DNA from: UBA3839 sp902776985
Lineage (GTDB): Bacteria; Bacteroidota; Bacteroidia; Bacteroidales; Bacteroidaceae
Reading direction: 5' to 3'
Length of the DNA stretch: 44,280 nucleotides
NCBI GenBank assembly: GCA_902776985.1
Contig: CACYSD010000029.1
Span: forward strand, 1-44,280
In this document: in pieces, positions 31,863-40,702 of the stretch
Numbering within the stretch: position 1 is the first letter of the stretch
How the letters are laid out: each line of letters begins with the position of its first letter
Notes under the pieces: generated by a model
Databases searched by the model: none
Told to the model about the DNA's origin: nothing
Seen by the model: only the letters and a program-made list of their open reading frames with translations
Translations under genes and position numbers: made by a program

Positions 31863-32939
31863 ATGAAGAGTACTTTTTTATCATTTCTATTATTAATCTC
31901 TTGCTATAACATAAAGGCGCAAACATCTGTTTCTCAGTTCAATCCTGGTATAACATCCAATGGAGTAACATACGCTTTGCCACGTACTGCTCTCTCCTTT
32001 GAATGTAGTGCTATGCGTATCCACTACAAGCCAGGACGCTTTGCAGCCTACGCTAACCGCTACCTCAATCTTCAGAATGTGGAACAGGCAGAACGTACCG
32101 ATTATCAGCTGACCAACATACAGATGAGAAGCATTGGTGTAGTAGATACGACAAAGCTCTATACTGTGAAGTACAAGAGCAAGACTACAGCACCGATGGT
32201 GAATCTTGGAGAAGGCGGAATCATCCTGTCAATCAACAAGAGTGACATGGCCACCAGCAGCGCCAGTTTCAACAGTGCGACCACCACCACTTCACGCAGC
32301 AACAACAGGGTTGATCCGTCACAGTATCTGACACCGGAAATACTCTCTGCCACGTCAACTGCAAAGATGGCCGAACTTACCGCAGCGGAAATCTACGACA
32401 TACGTGAAAGCCGTAATGCCATCATGAGAGGTCAGGTGGAATCGATGCCAAAAGACGGAGAATCGCTCCGTATTATGCTCACGGAACTGGAACGCCATGA
32501 GACAGCGCTGATGAGCCTTTTCATCGGAGAGGCAGACACCACCGACATCAGCTACGTTAAGGTGTACGAGCCAACGACAGAAGTGCAGCATAAGGTTCTG
32601 TTCAGATTCAGCAAGAAGCTCGGATTCACCGACGATGACGATCTCGCTGGTGAACCATACTACATCAGCATTGCAGACCGCCACACGGTAAGCATACCCA
32701 CTCCCGAGCAACTTGCCAAGCGCAAAATCACAGGTATCGTCTATAACCTGCCAGGAATGGCTAACGTTGAGATATCCACAGTCAACCGTCAGTTGCTGAA
32801 GCAGGACGTTCCTCTTGCACAATTCGGCACGACCGACCAACTTCCAGCCAACCTTTTCAACAAAGAAACACGGACATCTGTAGAGTTCCATCCTGCCACA
32901 GGTGCCATCCGTCAACTGCAAAACACGAACAATGAGTAA
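31863..32939 (+). CDS. Exported DUF4831-family protein
   Basis: 358 residues with a signal peptide (FLSFLLLISCYNIKAQ). The N-terminal region (GITSNGVTYALPRTALSFECSAMRIHYKPGRFAAYANRYL) is characteristic of DUF4831, a Bacteroidetes envelope family of unknown function. It lies 13 bp after nnr and its last 8 nt overlap the next gene. Confidence 0.85.
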   Translation: MKSTFLSFLLLISCYNIKAQTSVSQFNPGITSNGVTYALPRTALSFECSAMRIHYKPGRFAAYANRYLNLQNVEQAERTDYQLTNIQMRSIGVVDTTKLYTVKYKSKTTAPMVNLGEGGIILSINKSDMATSSASFNSATTTTSRSNNRVDPSQYLTPEILSATSTAKMAELTAAEIYDIRESRNAIMRGQVESMPKDGESLRIMLTELERHETALMSLFIGEADTTDISYVKVYEPTTEVQHKVLFRFSKKLGFTDDDDLAGEPYYISIADRHTVSIPTPEQLAKRKITGIVYNLPGMANVEISTVNRQLLKQDVPLAQFGTTDQLPANLFNKETRTSVEFHPATGAIRQLQNTNNE

Positions 32940-34017
32940 GGAAGTAACATTCGACCGGTTTGTAAGGTCACTTGGCGTAGTATTGGTATGCGTAGCTATC
33001 TATTTCCTGCTACGACGTCTGAGCAGCGTGCTGATACCATTTCTGGTTGCATGGGTTGCAGCATACATGCTCTACCCCATTGTCTGCTTTTTCCAATACA
33101 AATGCAGGTTGAAATACAGAATTGTGGCTATCATCGCAACGATTATAACCCTGCTGGCTGTACTGGTACTTATAGGCAAGCTTGTTGTGCCGTCAGTTAT
33201 AGATGAATGTCACAGGCTTGAAGCAGTAGTGGTGGACTATGTGGAAAACAGCAAACACCACGCTGACTTATCCAAGTTCGTCAACGAGTATATCCGTCCG
33301 TATCTTGGCATAGACAACATTTCAAAGTACATAAGCATGGAGGATATGACGCAGTTCCTCAAGCATCGTCTTCCTCAGCTTTTCTCTCTCGTATCAAGTT
33401 CCATCGAAGCCATACTGAGTTTCATTGCGTCATTGGTGTCAATCCTCTACATGTTCTTCATACTACTTGACTACGAGAAGCTTAACGACGGATTCATCAA
33501 AATGGTGCCACAGCGTCACCGCACCTTCGTTGCAGGTATGCTGCGAGACGTGAAACGAGGTATGAACAGCTACTTCCGCGGACAATCACTCATTGCCCTG
33601 TGTGTAGGAATACTCTTCTCCATCGGATTCGTAATCATTGATTTTCCGCTTGCCATACCTCTTGGCTTGTTCATAGGTCTGCTCAACCTGGTACCATATC
33701 TTCAGATATTAGGACTTATTCCAACCATCATACTCGCCCTGCTTCAGGCACATGACACAGGAGACAGTTTCTGGACAATAATGGGACTTGCCATAATGGT
33801 ATTCCTTGTAGTTCAGGCTATACAAGACATGATTCTCACACCCAAGATAATGGGAAATGCCATGGGCATGAACGCTGCGGTAATGCTTCTTTCGCTGTCC
33901 ATCTGGGGATCATTACTTGGATTCGTAGGACTGATCATAGCCCTGCCTCTCACTACCCTGCTGATTTCCTACTACAAACGATATGTATTGAAGGAAAGCG
34001 ACATAATTCATAATTAA
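32932..34017 (+). CDS. AI-2E family transporter (PerM/YdiK-like permease)
   Basis: 361 residues. The start at 32932 (MSKEVTFDRF) overlaps the DUF4831 gene's end by 8 nt; the frame extends further upstream, but only into that gene. About seven to eight hydrophobic segments include SVLIPFLVAWVAAYMLYPIV, IEAILSFIASLVSILYMFFILL and the conserved C-terminal GLFIGLLNLVPYLQILG / GNAMGMNAAVMLLSLSIWGSLLGFVGLIIALP. Members export small molecules or exchange ions; the substrate is unknown. Confidence 0.9.
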   Translation: MSKEVTFDRFVRSLGVVLVCVAIYFLLRRLSSVLIPFLVAWVAAYMLYPIVCFFQYKCRLKYRIVAIIATIITLLAVLVLIGKLVVPSVIDECHRLEAVVVDYVENSKHHADLSKFVNEYIRPYLGIDNISKYISMEDMTQFLKHRLPQLFSLVSSSIEAILSFIASLVSILYMFFILLDYEKLNDGFIKMVPQRHRTFVAGMLRDVKRGMNSYFRGQSLIALCVGILFSIGFVIIDFPLAIPLGLFIGLLNLVPYLQILGLIPTIILALLQAHDTGDSFWTIMGLAIMVFLVVQAIQDMILTPKIMGNAMGMNAAVMLLSLSIWGSLLGFVGLIIALPLTTLLISYYKRYVLKESDIIHN

Positions 34018-34031
34018 ATTCCCAAAATATC

Positions 34032-34730
34032 ATGCAAAATCTTGTTTTTCTTACTGGTGCCGGGATGTCGGCAGAGAGTGGTATAAGTACGTTCCGTGAC
34101 AGCGGAGGATTGTGGGAACAATATCCGGTTCAGCAAGTAGCGAGTATTGAGGGATATTGGCAAAACCCCGAACTTGTAATCAACTTCTACAACGAACGCC
34201 GTAAGCAGTTACTTGACGTGCAGCCGAATGAGGGTCACAGGCTTGTTGCCTCTCTGGAATCCAAATTCAAGGTAAATGTGATTACTCAGAATGTGGATGA
34301 TTTGCATGAACGTGCCGGTTCTACGAATGTGACTCATCTGCATGGTGAACTGATGAAAGCCACATCGACCGACAACCCCAACGACCCAACACAGGTGGTT
34401 ACCATGCCGAAGGACAATCTGACGATTAAGATGGGTGATAAAGCCAAAGACGGAAGTCAGTTGCGTCCCTTCATTGTTTGGTTCGGTGAAGCCGTTCCTA
34501 TGATAGAACCCGCCATTGACTTAGTTTCGAAAGCAGATATCCTGGTGGTAATTGGCACATCCCTGAATGTATATCCTGCCGCAGGTCTCATTCACTATGC
34601 ATCCAACACTTGCAAGAAATATCTGATTGACCCACATCCTGCCAACATACCGGCAAGTATGAATGTCCATATTATCGCGAAGGGTGCAAGTGAAGGAATG
34701 AAAGAATTGTGTGAAATATTGAACAATTGA
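34032..34730 (+). CDS. cobB: Sir2-family NAD+-dependent protein deacylase (CobB-like)
   Basis: 232 residues. The NAD-binding GAGMSAESGISTFRD, TQNVDDLHERAGS and catalytic His in LHGE (H104) are intact. The F-Y53-N-E-R56 motif is the pair that gives class III sirtuins (SIRT5, E. coli CobB) desuccinylase/demalonylase activity. The usual four zinc cysteines between LHGE and FGEAVP are missing. It is 14 bp after the permease gene; no terminator was recognised before the trp promoter. Confidence 0.92.
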   Translation: MQNLVFLTGAGMSAESGISTFRDSGGLWEQYPVQQVASIEGYWQNPELVINFYNERRKQLLDVQPNEGHRLVASLESKFKVNVITQNVDDLHERAGSTNVTHLHGELMKATSTDNPNDPTQVVTMPKDNLTIKMGDKAKDGSQLRPFIVWFGEAVPMIEPAIDLVSKADILVVIGTSLNVYPAAGLIHYASNTCKKYLIDPHPANIPASMNVHIIAKGASEGMKELCEILNN

Positions 34731-34810
34731 CACTTTTATTAATATAATAATGTGTATTTGTCAGGAAAAAGAAAAATTTTCACACAAATTGTAAATTTTC
34801 CGACAGAAAA

Positions 34811-34842
34811 TTTGGTCAATTATTATCAAAAGTATAACTTTG
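34811..34842 (+). promoter_or_regulatory. Promoter of the trp operon
   Basis: -33 TTTG (34811-34814), 20-bp spacer, -7 TAACTTTG (34835-34842), an exact Bacteroidetes promoter. Transcription should start near 34850. Confidence 0.85.
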
Positions 34843-34885
34843 CCGATGATTTGAAACAAATACGACAAAAACAAATATCACAACT

Positions 34886-34942
34886 ATGATTATTAGCGCA
34901 AACTTTTGGTGGTGGCAGACTCAGGATTCCAAACAATCGTGA
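34886..34942 (+). CDS. trpL: trp operon leader peptide
   Basis: Eighteen codons, MIISANFWWWQTQDSKQS, with three consecutive Trp codons. It sits between the trp promoter and an intrinsic terminator, the arrangement of ribosome-stalling attenuation: when charged tRNA-Trp is scarce, the ribosome stalls at WWW and the terminator does not form. It matches the described Bacteroidales trp leader motif in layout. No Shine-Dalgarno sequence is evident. Confidence 0.88.
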   Translation: MIISANFWWWQTQDSKQS

Positions 34943-34983
34943 GAAGATGGCCGCGTACCTATAGAGTTCGCAGAAAAGATACT

Positions 34984-35022
34984 AAGAAGCCTATCGTTCT
35001 TACGGTAGGCTTCTTTTTTTTT
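34984..35022 (+). terminator. trp attenuator terminator
   Basis: GAAGCCTATCG pairs with CGGTAGGCTTC (one T-G pair, 34986-35013), then about nine T. The segment 34945-34983 between leader peptide and terminator would supply the antiterminator. Confidence 0.85.
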
Positions 35023-35059
35023 ACGACTAAATCACAGAACGACTAAACGACAAAAAAAT

Positions 35060-36265
35060 ATGGAAAATTATCTTGTTGACGAAAAAGGTTTTTATGGAGA
35101 ATTCGGAGGAGCATACGTTCCTGAAATCCTCTACAAGTGTGTTCACGACCTGCAGCAGGCTTATCTGCCTATCATCGAATCCGAGGAATTCAAGGCTGAG
35201 TACCACGCTCTACTGAAAGACTATGTAGGACGTCCTTCTCCACTCTACTACGCAAGCAGAATGAGCGAGCGCTACGGATGTCAGCTCTACCTGAAGCGTG
35301 AAGACCTGAACCACACAGGTGCACATAAAATCAACAACACTATCGGGCAGATTCTCCTTGCCAAGAAGATGGGAAAGACACGCATCATTGCAGAGACCGG
35401 CGCAGGACAGCACGGAGTAGCAACCGCAACGGTCTGTGCTTTGATGAATATGGAATGTGAGGTGTTCATGGGAGCAACCGATGTGGAACGCCAGCACACC
35501 AATGTTGAGCGTATGAAAATGCTCGGTGCTAAGGTACATCCCGTCCGCACAGGCAACATGACACTGAGCGATGCCTGTTCGGAAGCTATCCGCGACTGGT
35601 GCTGCCACCCACAGAACACCTTCTATATTGTCGGTTCAACTATGGGTCCACATCCCTACCCCGACCTCGTAGCCCGTATGCAAAGCGTGATTTCAGAGGA
35701 AATCAAATGGCAGCTCGAAGAGAAGATTGGACGCAACTATCCTGACTATCTCATAGCATGTATCGGTGGAGGAAGCAACGCAGCAGGAACAATCTACCAC
35801 TACGTCAATGATGAAAGAGTGAAAATCGTACTTGCAGAAGCAGGAGGTCACGGATGGCAAACCAACCACACCGCCGCAACCATCCACAAAGGCACAACTG
35901 GAATACTCCACGGAGCAAAGATGCTGGTGATGCAAGATGCCGACGGACAAATTGAAGAAGCGTTCACCATCTCAGCAGGACTTGATTACCCAGGCGTAGG
36001 ACCTATGCATTGTAACATGGCAAAGAAAGGACGCACTAAAGTGCTCAGCATCAACGACGACGAAGCCATCTACGGAGGCTACGAACTGACACGAATGGAG
36101 GGAATCATTCCTGCGATAGAGTCTGCACACGCAATAGCAGCACTATCTAAACTCACCTTCAAGAAGGACGACGTCGTAGTCCTCACCGTCAGCGGCCGCG
36201 GAGACAAGGATGTAGAAACTTATCTGAACAACAAACAAATGGCTAAGGAATATGGCAACTTTTAA
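35060..36265 (+). CDS. trpB: Tryptophan synthase beta chain
   Basis: 401 residues joining indole and serine to tryptophan. The PLP lysine lies in HTGAHKINNTIGQILLAKKMG, followed by AETGAGQHGVATA and the phosphate loop GGGSNAAG. First structural gene of the operon, 38 bp after the attenuator; it overlaps trpE by 14 nt. Confidence 0.97.
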   Translation: MENYLVDEKGFYGEFGGAYVPEILYKCVHDLQQAYLPIIESEEFKAEYHALLKDYVGRPSPLYYASRMSERYGCQLYLKREDLNHTGAHKINNTIGQILLAKKMGKTRIIAETGAGQHGVATATVCALMNMECEVFMGATDVERQHTNVERMKMLGAKVHPVRTGNMTLSDACSEAIRDWCCHPQNTFYIVGSTMGPHPYPDLVARMQSVISEEIKWQLEEKIGRNYPDYLIACIGGGSNAAGTIYHYVNDERVKIVLAEAGGHGWQTNHTAATIHKGTTGILHGAKMLVMQDADGQIEEAFTISAGLDYPGVGPMHCNMAKKGRTKVLSINDDEAIYGGYELTRMEGIIPAIESAHAIAALSKLTFKKDDVVVLTVSGRGDKDVETYLNNKQMAKEYGNF

Positions 36266-37664
36266 ATACATCACTATCAGCAAAAAGATTCTGGCAGACT
36301 TCCACACACCTGTCGGAGTTTACCTGAGACTGCGCGACCTCTATCCACAAAGCGCACTGATGGAGAGTTCCGACTACCACGACGCACAGAACTCACGCTC
36401 ATTCATCGGTATCAATCCAATAGCAAGCGTAGCTATCGGTCACGGCAAAAGCACTGTCACTTTTCCTGACGGAAGTGTTTCAAGAAACGAAATCAGCAGT
36501 GAGTACAATGCAGCCAAGGCTATCCATGAACTGATTGACAACATCTGCGTAGATGGAGACGACAAACAGCTTTGCGGTCTGTTCGGTTACACCAGTTTCA
36601 ACGCTGTAAGATACTTCGAAAACATCAACGTGAAGGATGACACCCAGGAGAAGAACGATGCTCCTGACGTACTATACATATTATATAAGAATGTCATAGT
36701 CTTTGACCATCACAACAACACCCTTAAGATTGTGACTCTTACAGCGGACAACGACAAAGAGACTGCGGATAAAGAAATCGAGAAGATTGAAAAGGCGATG
36801 AACAAAGCCTATTTCCATTCATATAAATTCCACTCTGTCGGAGAAGTGCAGAGCACCCTCACAGATGAAGAGCATAAGGCAAATATCCGCCGAGGCATAC
36901 AGCACTGTTTACGTGGAGACGTTTTCCAGATTGTTCTCAGCCGCCGTTTCATTCAGAAATACGAAGGTGACGATTTCAACCTCTACCGTGCTCTGCGCAG
37001 CATCAATCCCTCACCCTATCTCTTCTATTTCGACTTCGGAGGATTCCGTATCTTCGGATCCTCACCAGAGACACACTGCCGAATAGACAACGGGAAAGCC
37101 TACATTGACCCGATTGCAGGAACGACAAAGCGAACAGGCGACGCCGAAGCCGACCGTCGCGGTGCAGAATATCTGAGAAACGATCCAAAGGAGAATGCAG
37201 AGCATGTGATGCTTGTAGATTTGGCACGAAACGATCTCAGTCGCAATTGCCACGATGTAAAGGTGGACTTCTACAAAGACCTTCAGTATTATAGCCACGT
37301 CATACATCTCGTATCGAGAGTATCGGGAACACTTGACGAATCGGCAGACCCAATTCAGGCATTCATCGACACCTTTCCTGCAGGCACATTGAGCGGAGCA
37401 CCAAAGGTACGTGCCATGCAACTGATTTCAGAATATGAACCACACAACCGCGGAGCATACGGAGGATGTATCGGTCTCATCGGTCTTGACGGTTCTCTGA
37501 ATCAGGCTATCACCATCCGCACCTTCGTCAGCCGTAACGGAGAACTATGGTTCCAGGCTGGCGGTGGGATTGTAGCCCGGAGTGACGAAGAGTACGAACT
37601 ACAGGAAGTAAACAACAAACTCGGTGCCCTGCGCAAAGCCATCAAGATGGGCGAAGAACTATAA
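36252..37664 (+). CDS. trpE: Anthranilate synthase component I
   Basis: 470 residues forming anthranilate from chorismate with ammonia from TrpG. The tryptophan feedback motif appears as LMESSDYHDAQNSRSF (LLES type). The catalytic C-terminal half has VLSRRF, PSPYLFYF, IAGTTKR, DLARNDLSR and GTLSGAPKVRAM. The overlap with trpB and the 12-bp gap to trpG support coupled expression. Confidence 0.96.
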   Translation: MATFKYITISKKILADFHTPVGVYLRLRDLYPQSALMESSDYHDAQNSRSFIGINPIASVAIGHGKSTVTFPDGSVSRNEISSEYNAAKAIHELIDNICVDGDDKQLCGLFGYTSFNAVRYFENINVKDDTQEKNDAPDVLYILYKNVIVFDHHNNTLKIVTLTADNDKETADKEIEKIEKAMNKAYFHSYKFHSVGEVQSTLTDEEHKANIRRGIQHCLRGDVFQIVLSRRFIQKYEGDDFNLYRALRSINPSPYLFYFDFGGFRIFGSSPETHCRIDNGKAYIDPIAGTTKRTGDAEADRRGAEYLRNDPKENAEHVMLVDLARNDLSRNCHDVKVDFYKDLQYYSHVIHLVSRVSGTLDESADPIQAFIDTFPAGTLSGAPKVRAMQLISEYEPHNRGAYGGCIGLIGLDGSLNQAITIRTFVSRNGELWFQAGGGIVARSDEEYELQEVNNKLGALRKAIKMGEEL

Positions 37665-37676
37665 ATCGGAAATGTT

Positions 37677-38243
37677 ATGTTGAATATCGTAATCATAGAC
37701 AACTACGACTCATTTACATACAATCTGAGTCACATGGTCAAACAGTTGGGTGCAAACGTCACCGTACTGCGTAACGACCAATTCAGTTTAGATGCACTTG
37801 ATCCATTCGACCGCATCATTCTCTCCCCAGGTCCTGGAATTCCCTCCGAAGCAGGTCTTCTGCTTGATGTCATTAAGGAATATGCAGGCAAAAAGCCCAT
37901 ACTCGGAGTTTGCCTCGGCCATCAAGCCATAGCAGAAGCCTTTGGCGGTAAGCTGGAGAATCTCTGCGATGTATTCCACGGAGTGGCAACCCCATGCGAA
38001 ATACTCAGTAAAGACGATTTGTTCCGTTCCCTTCCCGACAGAATTGAAATCGGGCGCTACCACTCATGGGTGGCATCGAGGGAAAACTTCCCTGAATGTC
38101 TGGAAGTGACAGCTGTGAGTGACGAGAATCAGATTATGGCACTTCGCCATCGTTCACTCCCCGTCTATGGCATCCAGTTCCACCCGGAATCAGTATTAAC
38201 TCCTAATGGTAAAACAATCATCAAAAACTTTCTTGAGCTATGA
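37677..38243 (+). CDS. trpG: Anthranilate synthase component II (glutamine amidotransferase)
   Basis: 188 residues. The class I amidotransferase has DNYDSFTYNL at the N-terminus, the oxyanion strand LSPGPGIP, nucleophile Cys in GVCLGHQAIAEAFGG, and QFHPES near the end. It overlaps trpD by 4 nt. It might also serve folate synthesis, but its position points to tryptophan. Confidence 0.95.
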   Translation: MLNIVIIDNYDSFTYNLSHMVKQLGANVTVLRNDQFSLDALDPFDRIILSPGPGIPSEAGLLLDVIKEYAGKKPILGVCLGHQAIAEAFGGKLENLCDVFHGVATPCEILSKDDLFRSLPDRIEIGRYHSWVASRENFPECLEVTAVSDENQIMALRHRSLPVYGIQFHPESVLTPNGKTIIKNFLEL

Positions 38244-39238
38244 AGATATTATTGGAAAAACTACTCAACAACGAAGAATTGACTCGTGAAGAAATGAAGT
38301 CGGTGCTTATCGGCATCACTCAAAGCAAATTCTCCAACGAACAGATTACAGCCCTTCTCACCGGCCTTCAGATGCGTGGTGTGACAGTTGACGAACTGCT
38401 CGGTTTCCGCGACGGGATCCTTGAGACAGGAGTATCAGCAGTCCTTCATTCAGACCGCTACATCGATGTAGTAGGAACTGGCGGCGACCGCAAGAACACA
38501 TTCAATATCTCCACCACATCTTGTTTCGTTATCGCAGGAGCAGGATACAAGGTGGCTAAACACGGCAACTATGCAGCCACATCAGTCAGCGGTGCATCCA
38601 ACGTCATACAGCACCACGGCATCAAGTTCACCGACGACCTCGACCGCCTGAACCGCAGTATGGATGAAGCAGGAATTGTATATCTGCATGCACAGCTGTT
38701 TGCAAAAGCCATGAAGTTCGTCGGACCTATCCGCAAGGCTCTCCAATTCCCGACTATCTTCAACCTACTCGGTCCGCTTGTCAATCCGTCACAGCCAAAA
38801 TGCCAGCTTCTCGGTGTAGCCAACCTTGATCAGATGCGGCTCTACAAACAGGTTTACCAACGCCTCGGCATTGACTACGGAATTGTAAACTCCATTGACG
38901 GCTACGACGAGATATCACTGACCAGTGATTTCAAGGTGACCACAAACAACTACGAACGCATCTTCAGTCCTCAGTCCCTGGGATTCGACATTGCCAAGCC
39001 AGAAGAACTCGTCGGAGGAGCCACAGAGGAAGAGGCAGCAGAGATTTTCGATGCAGTGCTGGAGAACCGTGCTCTTCCTGCACAGAAGAACATCGTGCTT
39101 GCAAATGCAGCTTTCGGAATTCAGGTTCTCGAACGTGGAGAAAAGGATATTGAAGAATGTATAGCTATTGCACGCGAAAGCATTGACAGCGGCGCAGCAC
39201 TCCGCACCTTCAGAAAATTCGCAGAACTGAATAGTTAA
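38240..39238 (+). CDS. trpD: Anthranilate phosphoribosyltransferase
   Basis: 332 residues. The PRPP loop GTGGDRKNTFNISTTS, the KHGNYAATSVSGASN segment and NLLGPLVNP are diagnostic. It is stand-alone, not fused to trpG. A 60-bp gap with GTTATAACG/ATATAACG repeat words separates it from trpC. Confidence 0.96.
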   Translation: MKILLEKLLNNEELTREEMKSVLIGITQSKFSNEQITALLTGLQMRGVTVDELLGFRDGILETGVSAVLHSDRYIDVVGTGGDRKNTFNISTTSCFVIAGAGYKVAKHGNYAATSVSGASNVIQHHGIKFTDDLDRLNRSMDEAGIVYLHAQLFAKAMKFVGPIRKALQFPTIFNLLGPLVNPSQPKCQLLGVANLDQMRLYKQVYQRLGIDYGIVNSIDGYDEISLTSDFKVTTNNYERIFSPQSLGFDIAKPEELVGGATEEEAAEIFDAVLENRALPAQKNIVLANAAFGIQVLERGEKDIEECIAIARESIDSGAALRTFRKFAELNS

Positions 39239-39298
39239 GTAAATCACGGCGTTATAACGATATAACGAAATTACGTTATAACAAAAAAAGAAATCATC
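39239..39298. repeat. ATATAACG/GTTATAAC repeat tract between trpD and trpC
   Basis: The words GTTATAAC, ATATAACG and ACGTTATAAC repeat and can pair. A similar ACGACTAA word repeat precedes trpB (35023-35050). These short-motif tracts fill most gaps in this window. Confidence 0.55.
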
Positions 39299-40036
39299 AT
39301 GCAAGATATCCTACAGGAAATAGTCGCCCATAAACATCTGGAACTTGAACAGCTTTGCGCAAAGAAACCATCTTTGCGTGAAGCACTACAGAACAGCGAT
39401 TCAGGCATTATTGCAGAGTTCAAACGCCGTTCACCTTCAAAGGGATGGATCAAGGAAGAAGGGCTTGCAAGCGAGATACCACTCAGTTACCAGCTGAACG
39501 GAGCCGCTGCCATCTCCATCCTCACCGATGAGAAGTATTTCGGAGGTTGCGACGAGTTCATCCGCATAGCACGTAAATCAGGCGTAAGCATACCAATTTT
39601 GTACAAGAATTTCGTGATTGATGAAGCACAGCTCTATGCAGCAGCCCTCTGCGGAGCATCTGCAGTCCTGCTTATCGCCGCTTGTCTCACTAAGGCTAAG
39701 TGCAAACATCTCATGGACAAGGCGCACTCTCTGGGCATGGAAGTGCTGCTCGAAATGCACTCTGAGGAGGAACTGGAATACGCTGAGATGCAACCCGATG
39801 TCTGCGGAATCAACAACCGTCATCTCGGTTCCTTTGTCACCGACGTGGAGACATCGTTCCTGCTTGCTGAAAAACTCCCGAAAGATGCAGTCAAAGTTAG
39901 CGAAAGCGGAATCTCCGACCCTGCAACAGTAAAGGCGCTGCAAGAGGCAGGATTCAAAGGATTCCTCATTGGAGAGAACTTCATGAAGACTCCCGACCCG
40001 GGACAGGCATTAGCGGAATTCATTTCAAAACTTTAA
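39299..40036 (+). CDS. trpC: Indole-3-glycerol phosphate synthase
   Basis: 245 residues closing the indole ring. The catalytic lysine region FKRRSPSKGWI, SILTDEKYFGG, LYKNFVIDEAQLYAA, EVLLEMHSEEE, GINNRHL and VSESGI run in family order. Not fused to trpF. Confidence 0.96.
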   Translation: MQDILQEIVAHKHLELEQLCAKKPSLREALQNSDSGIIAEFKRRSPSKGWIKEEGLASEIPLSYQLNGAAAISILTDEKYFGGCDEFIRIARKSGVSIPILYKNFVIDEAQLYAAALCGASAVLLIAACLTKAKCKHLMDKAHSLGMEVLLEMHSEEELEYAEMQPDVCGINNRHLGSFVTDVETSFLLAEKLPKDAVKVSESGISDPATVKALQEAGFKGFLIGENFMKTPDPGQALAEFISKL

Positions 40037-40040
40037 AAAA

Positions 40041-40075
40041 CGCCCCTCTTCTTGGGAGGGGAAGGAGGTAGGCTT
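40041..40075 (+). repeat. GC-rich CCCCTC/GAGGGG block before trpF
   Basis: CCCCTC (40044-40049) and GAGGGG (40056-40061) pair around a CTTGG-type loop, followed by more G-rich sequence. It resembles the blocks at 29471-29512 and 29612-29649. The hairpin lies in the 42-bp trpC-trpF gap. Confidence 0.55.
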
Positions 40076-40078
40076 AAA

Positions 40079-40702
40079 ATGATAGTCAAGGTTTGCGGCA
40101 TGCGCGAGGCGGAGAACATCCGCGAGGTGGAACAACTCTTCACTCTTCACTCTTCACTCTTCACTCCCTTTATGGGCTTTATCTTCTGGCAAAAATCCAG
40201 TCGATATGTCAGTGAGCGTCCAAGCCATCTGCCCTCAACATGCAAACGGGTCGGAGTGTTCGTTGATGAAGATACGGACGAAGTGCTTCGTCTTGCCGAA
40301 GAATTCCGTCTCGACTACATCCAGCTTCACGGACACGAGACTCCAGAATACTTCAGACAACTCAAAGGGAAAAGCCTCATCAAGGCATTCAACATTGCTT
40401 CAGCAGAGGACTTCGCAAAAACCATTCCCTACGAAGGTTGTGTGGATTATTTCCTTTTCGACACAAAAGGGAAGTCCGTTGGAGGCAACGGCGTTAAATT
40501 CGACTGGAGCGTTCTCACCAGTTACACTGGCAAAACTCCATTCCTTCTCAGCGGAGGAATCGGAAGCGATGACGCACAAGAGATAAAAACACTCCTCCAC
40601 CCCCTTCTTGCGGGCATAGATCTTAACTCAAAATTTGAAATTGAACCAGGACTCAAAGACATTGAGAAACTCTCATCATTCCTAAAACAATTGAAGTCAT
40701 GA
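40079..40702 (+). CDS. trpF: Phosphoribosylanthranilate isomerase with repeat-derived insertion
   Basis: 207 residues from the ATG at 40079; an earlier in-frame TTG at 40052 would translate the intergenic repeat. VKVCGMREAENI holds the catalytic Cys. MGFIFWQKSSRY, GVFVDED, IQLHGHE, LLSGGIG and GIDLNSKFE follow in family order. Between the first helix and MGFIF, where homologues have a short linker of the AGADW kind, this protein has LFTLHSSLFTPF, encoded by four copies of CTCTTCA (40136-40163). The remaining domain is intact. It overlaps trpA by 4 nt. Confidence 0.93.
   Translation: MIVKVCGMREAENIREVEQLFTLHSSLFTPFMGFIFWQKSSRYVSERPSHLPSTCKRVGVFVDEDTDEVLRLAEEFRLDYIQLHGHETPEYFRQLKGKSLIKAFNIASAEDFAKTIPYEGCVDYFLFDTKGKSVGGNGVKFDWSVLTSYTGKTPFLLSGGIGSDDAQEIKTLLHPLLAGIDLNSKFEIEPGLKDIEKLSSFLKQLKS
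40136..40163 (+). repeat. (CTCTTCA)4 tandem repeat inside trpF
   Basis: Four exact 7-nt copies in the coding sequence. Similar TTCACACTTCAC words form the intergenic repeats at 41485-41590. Confidence 0.85.
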
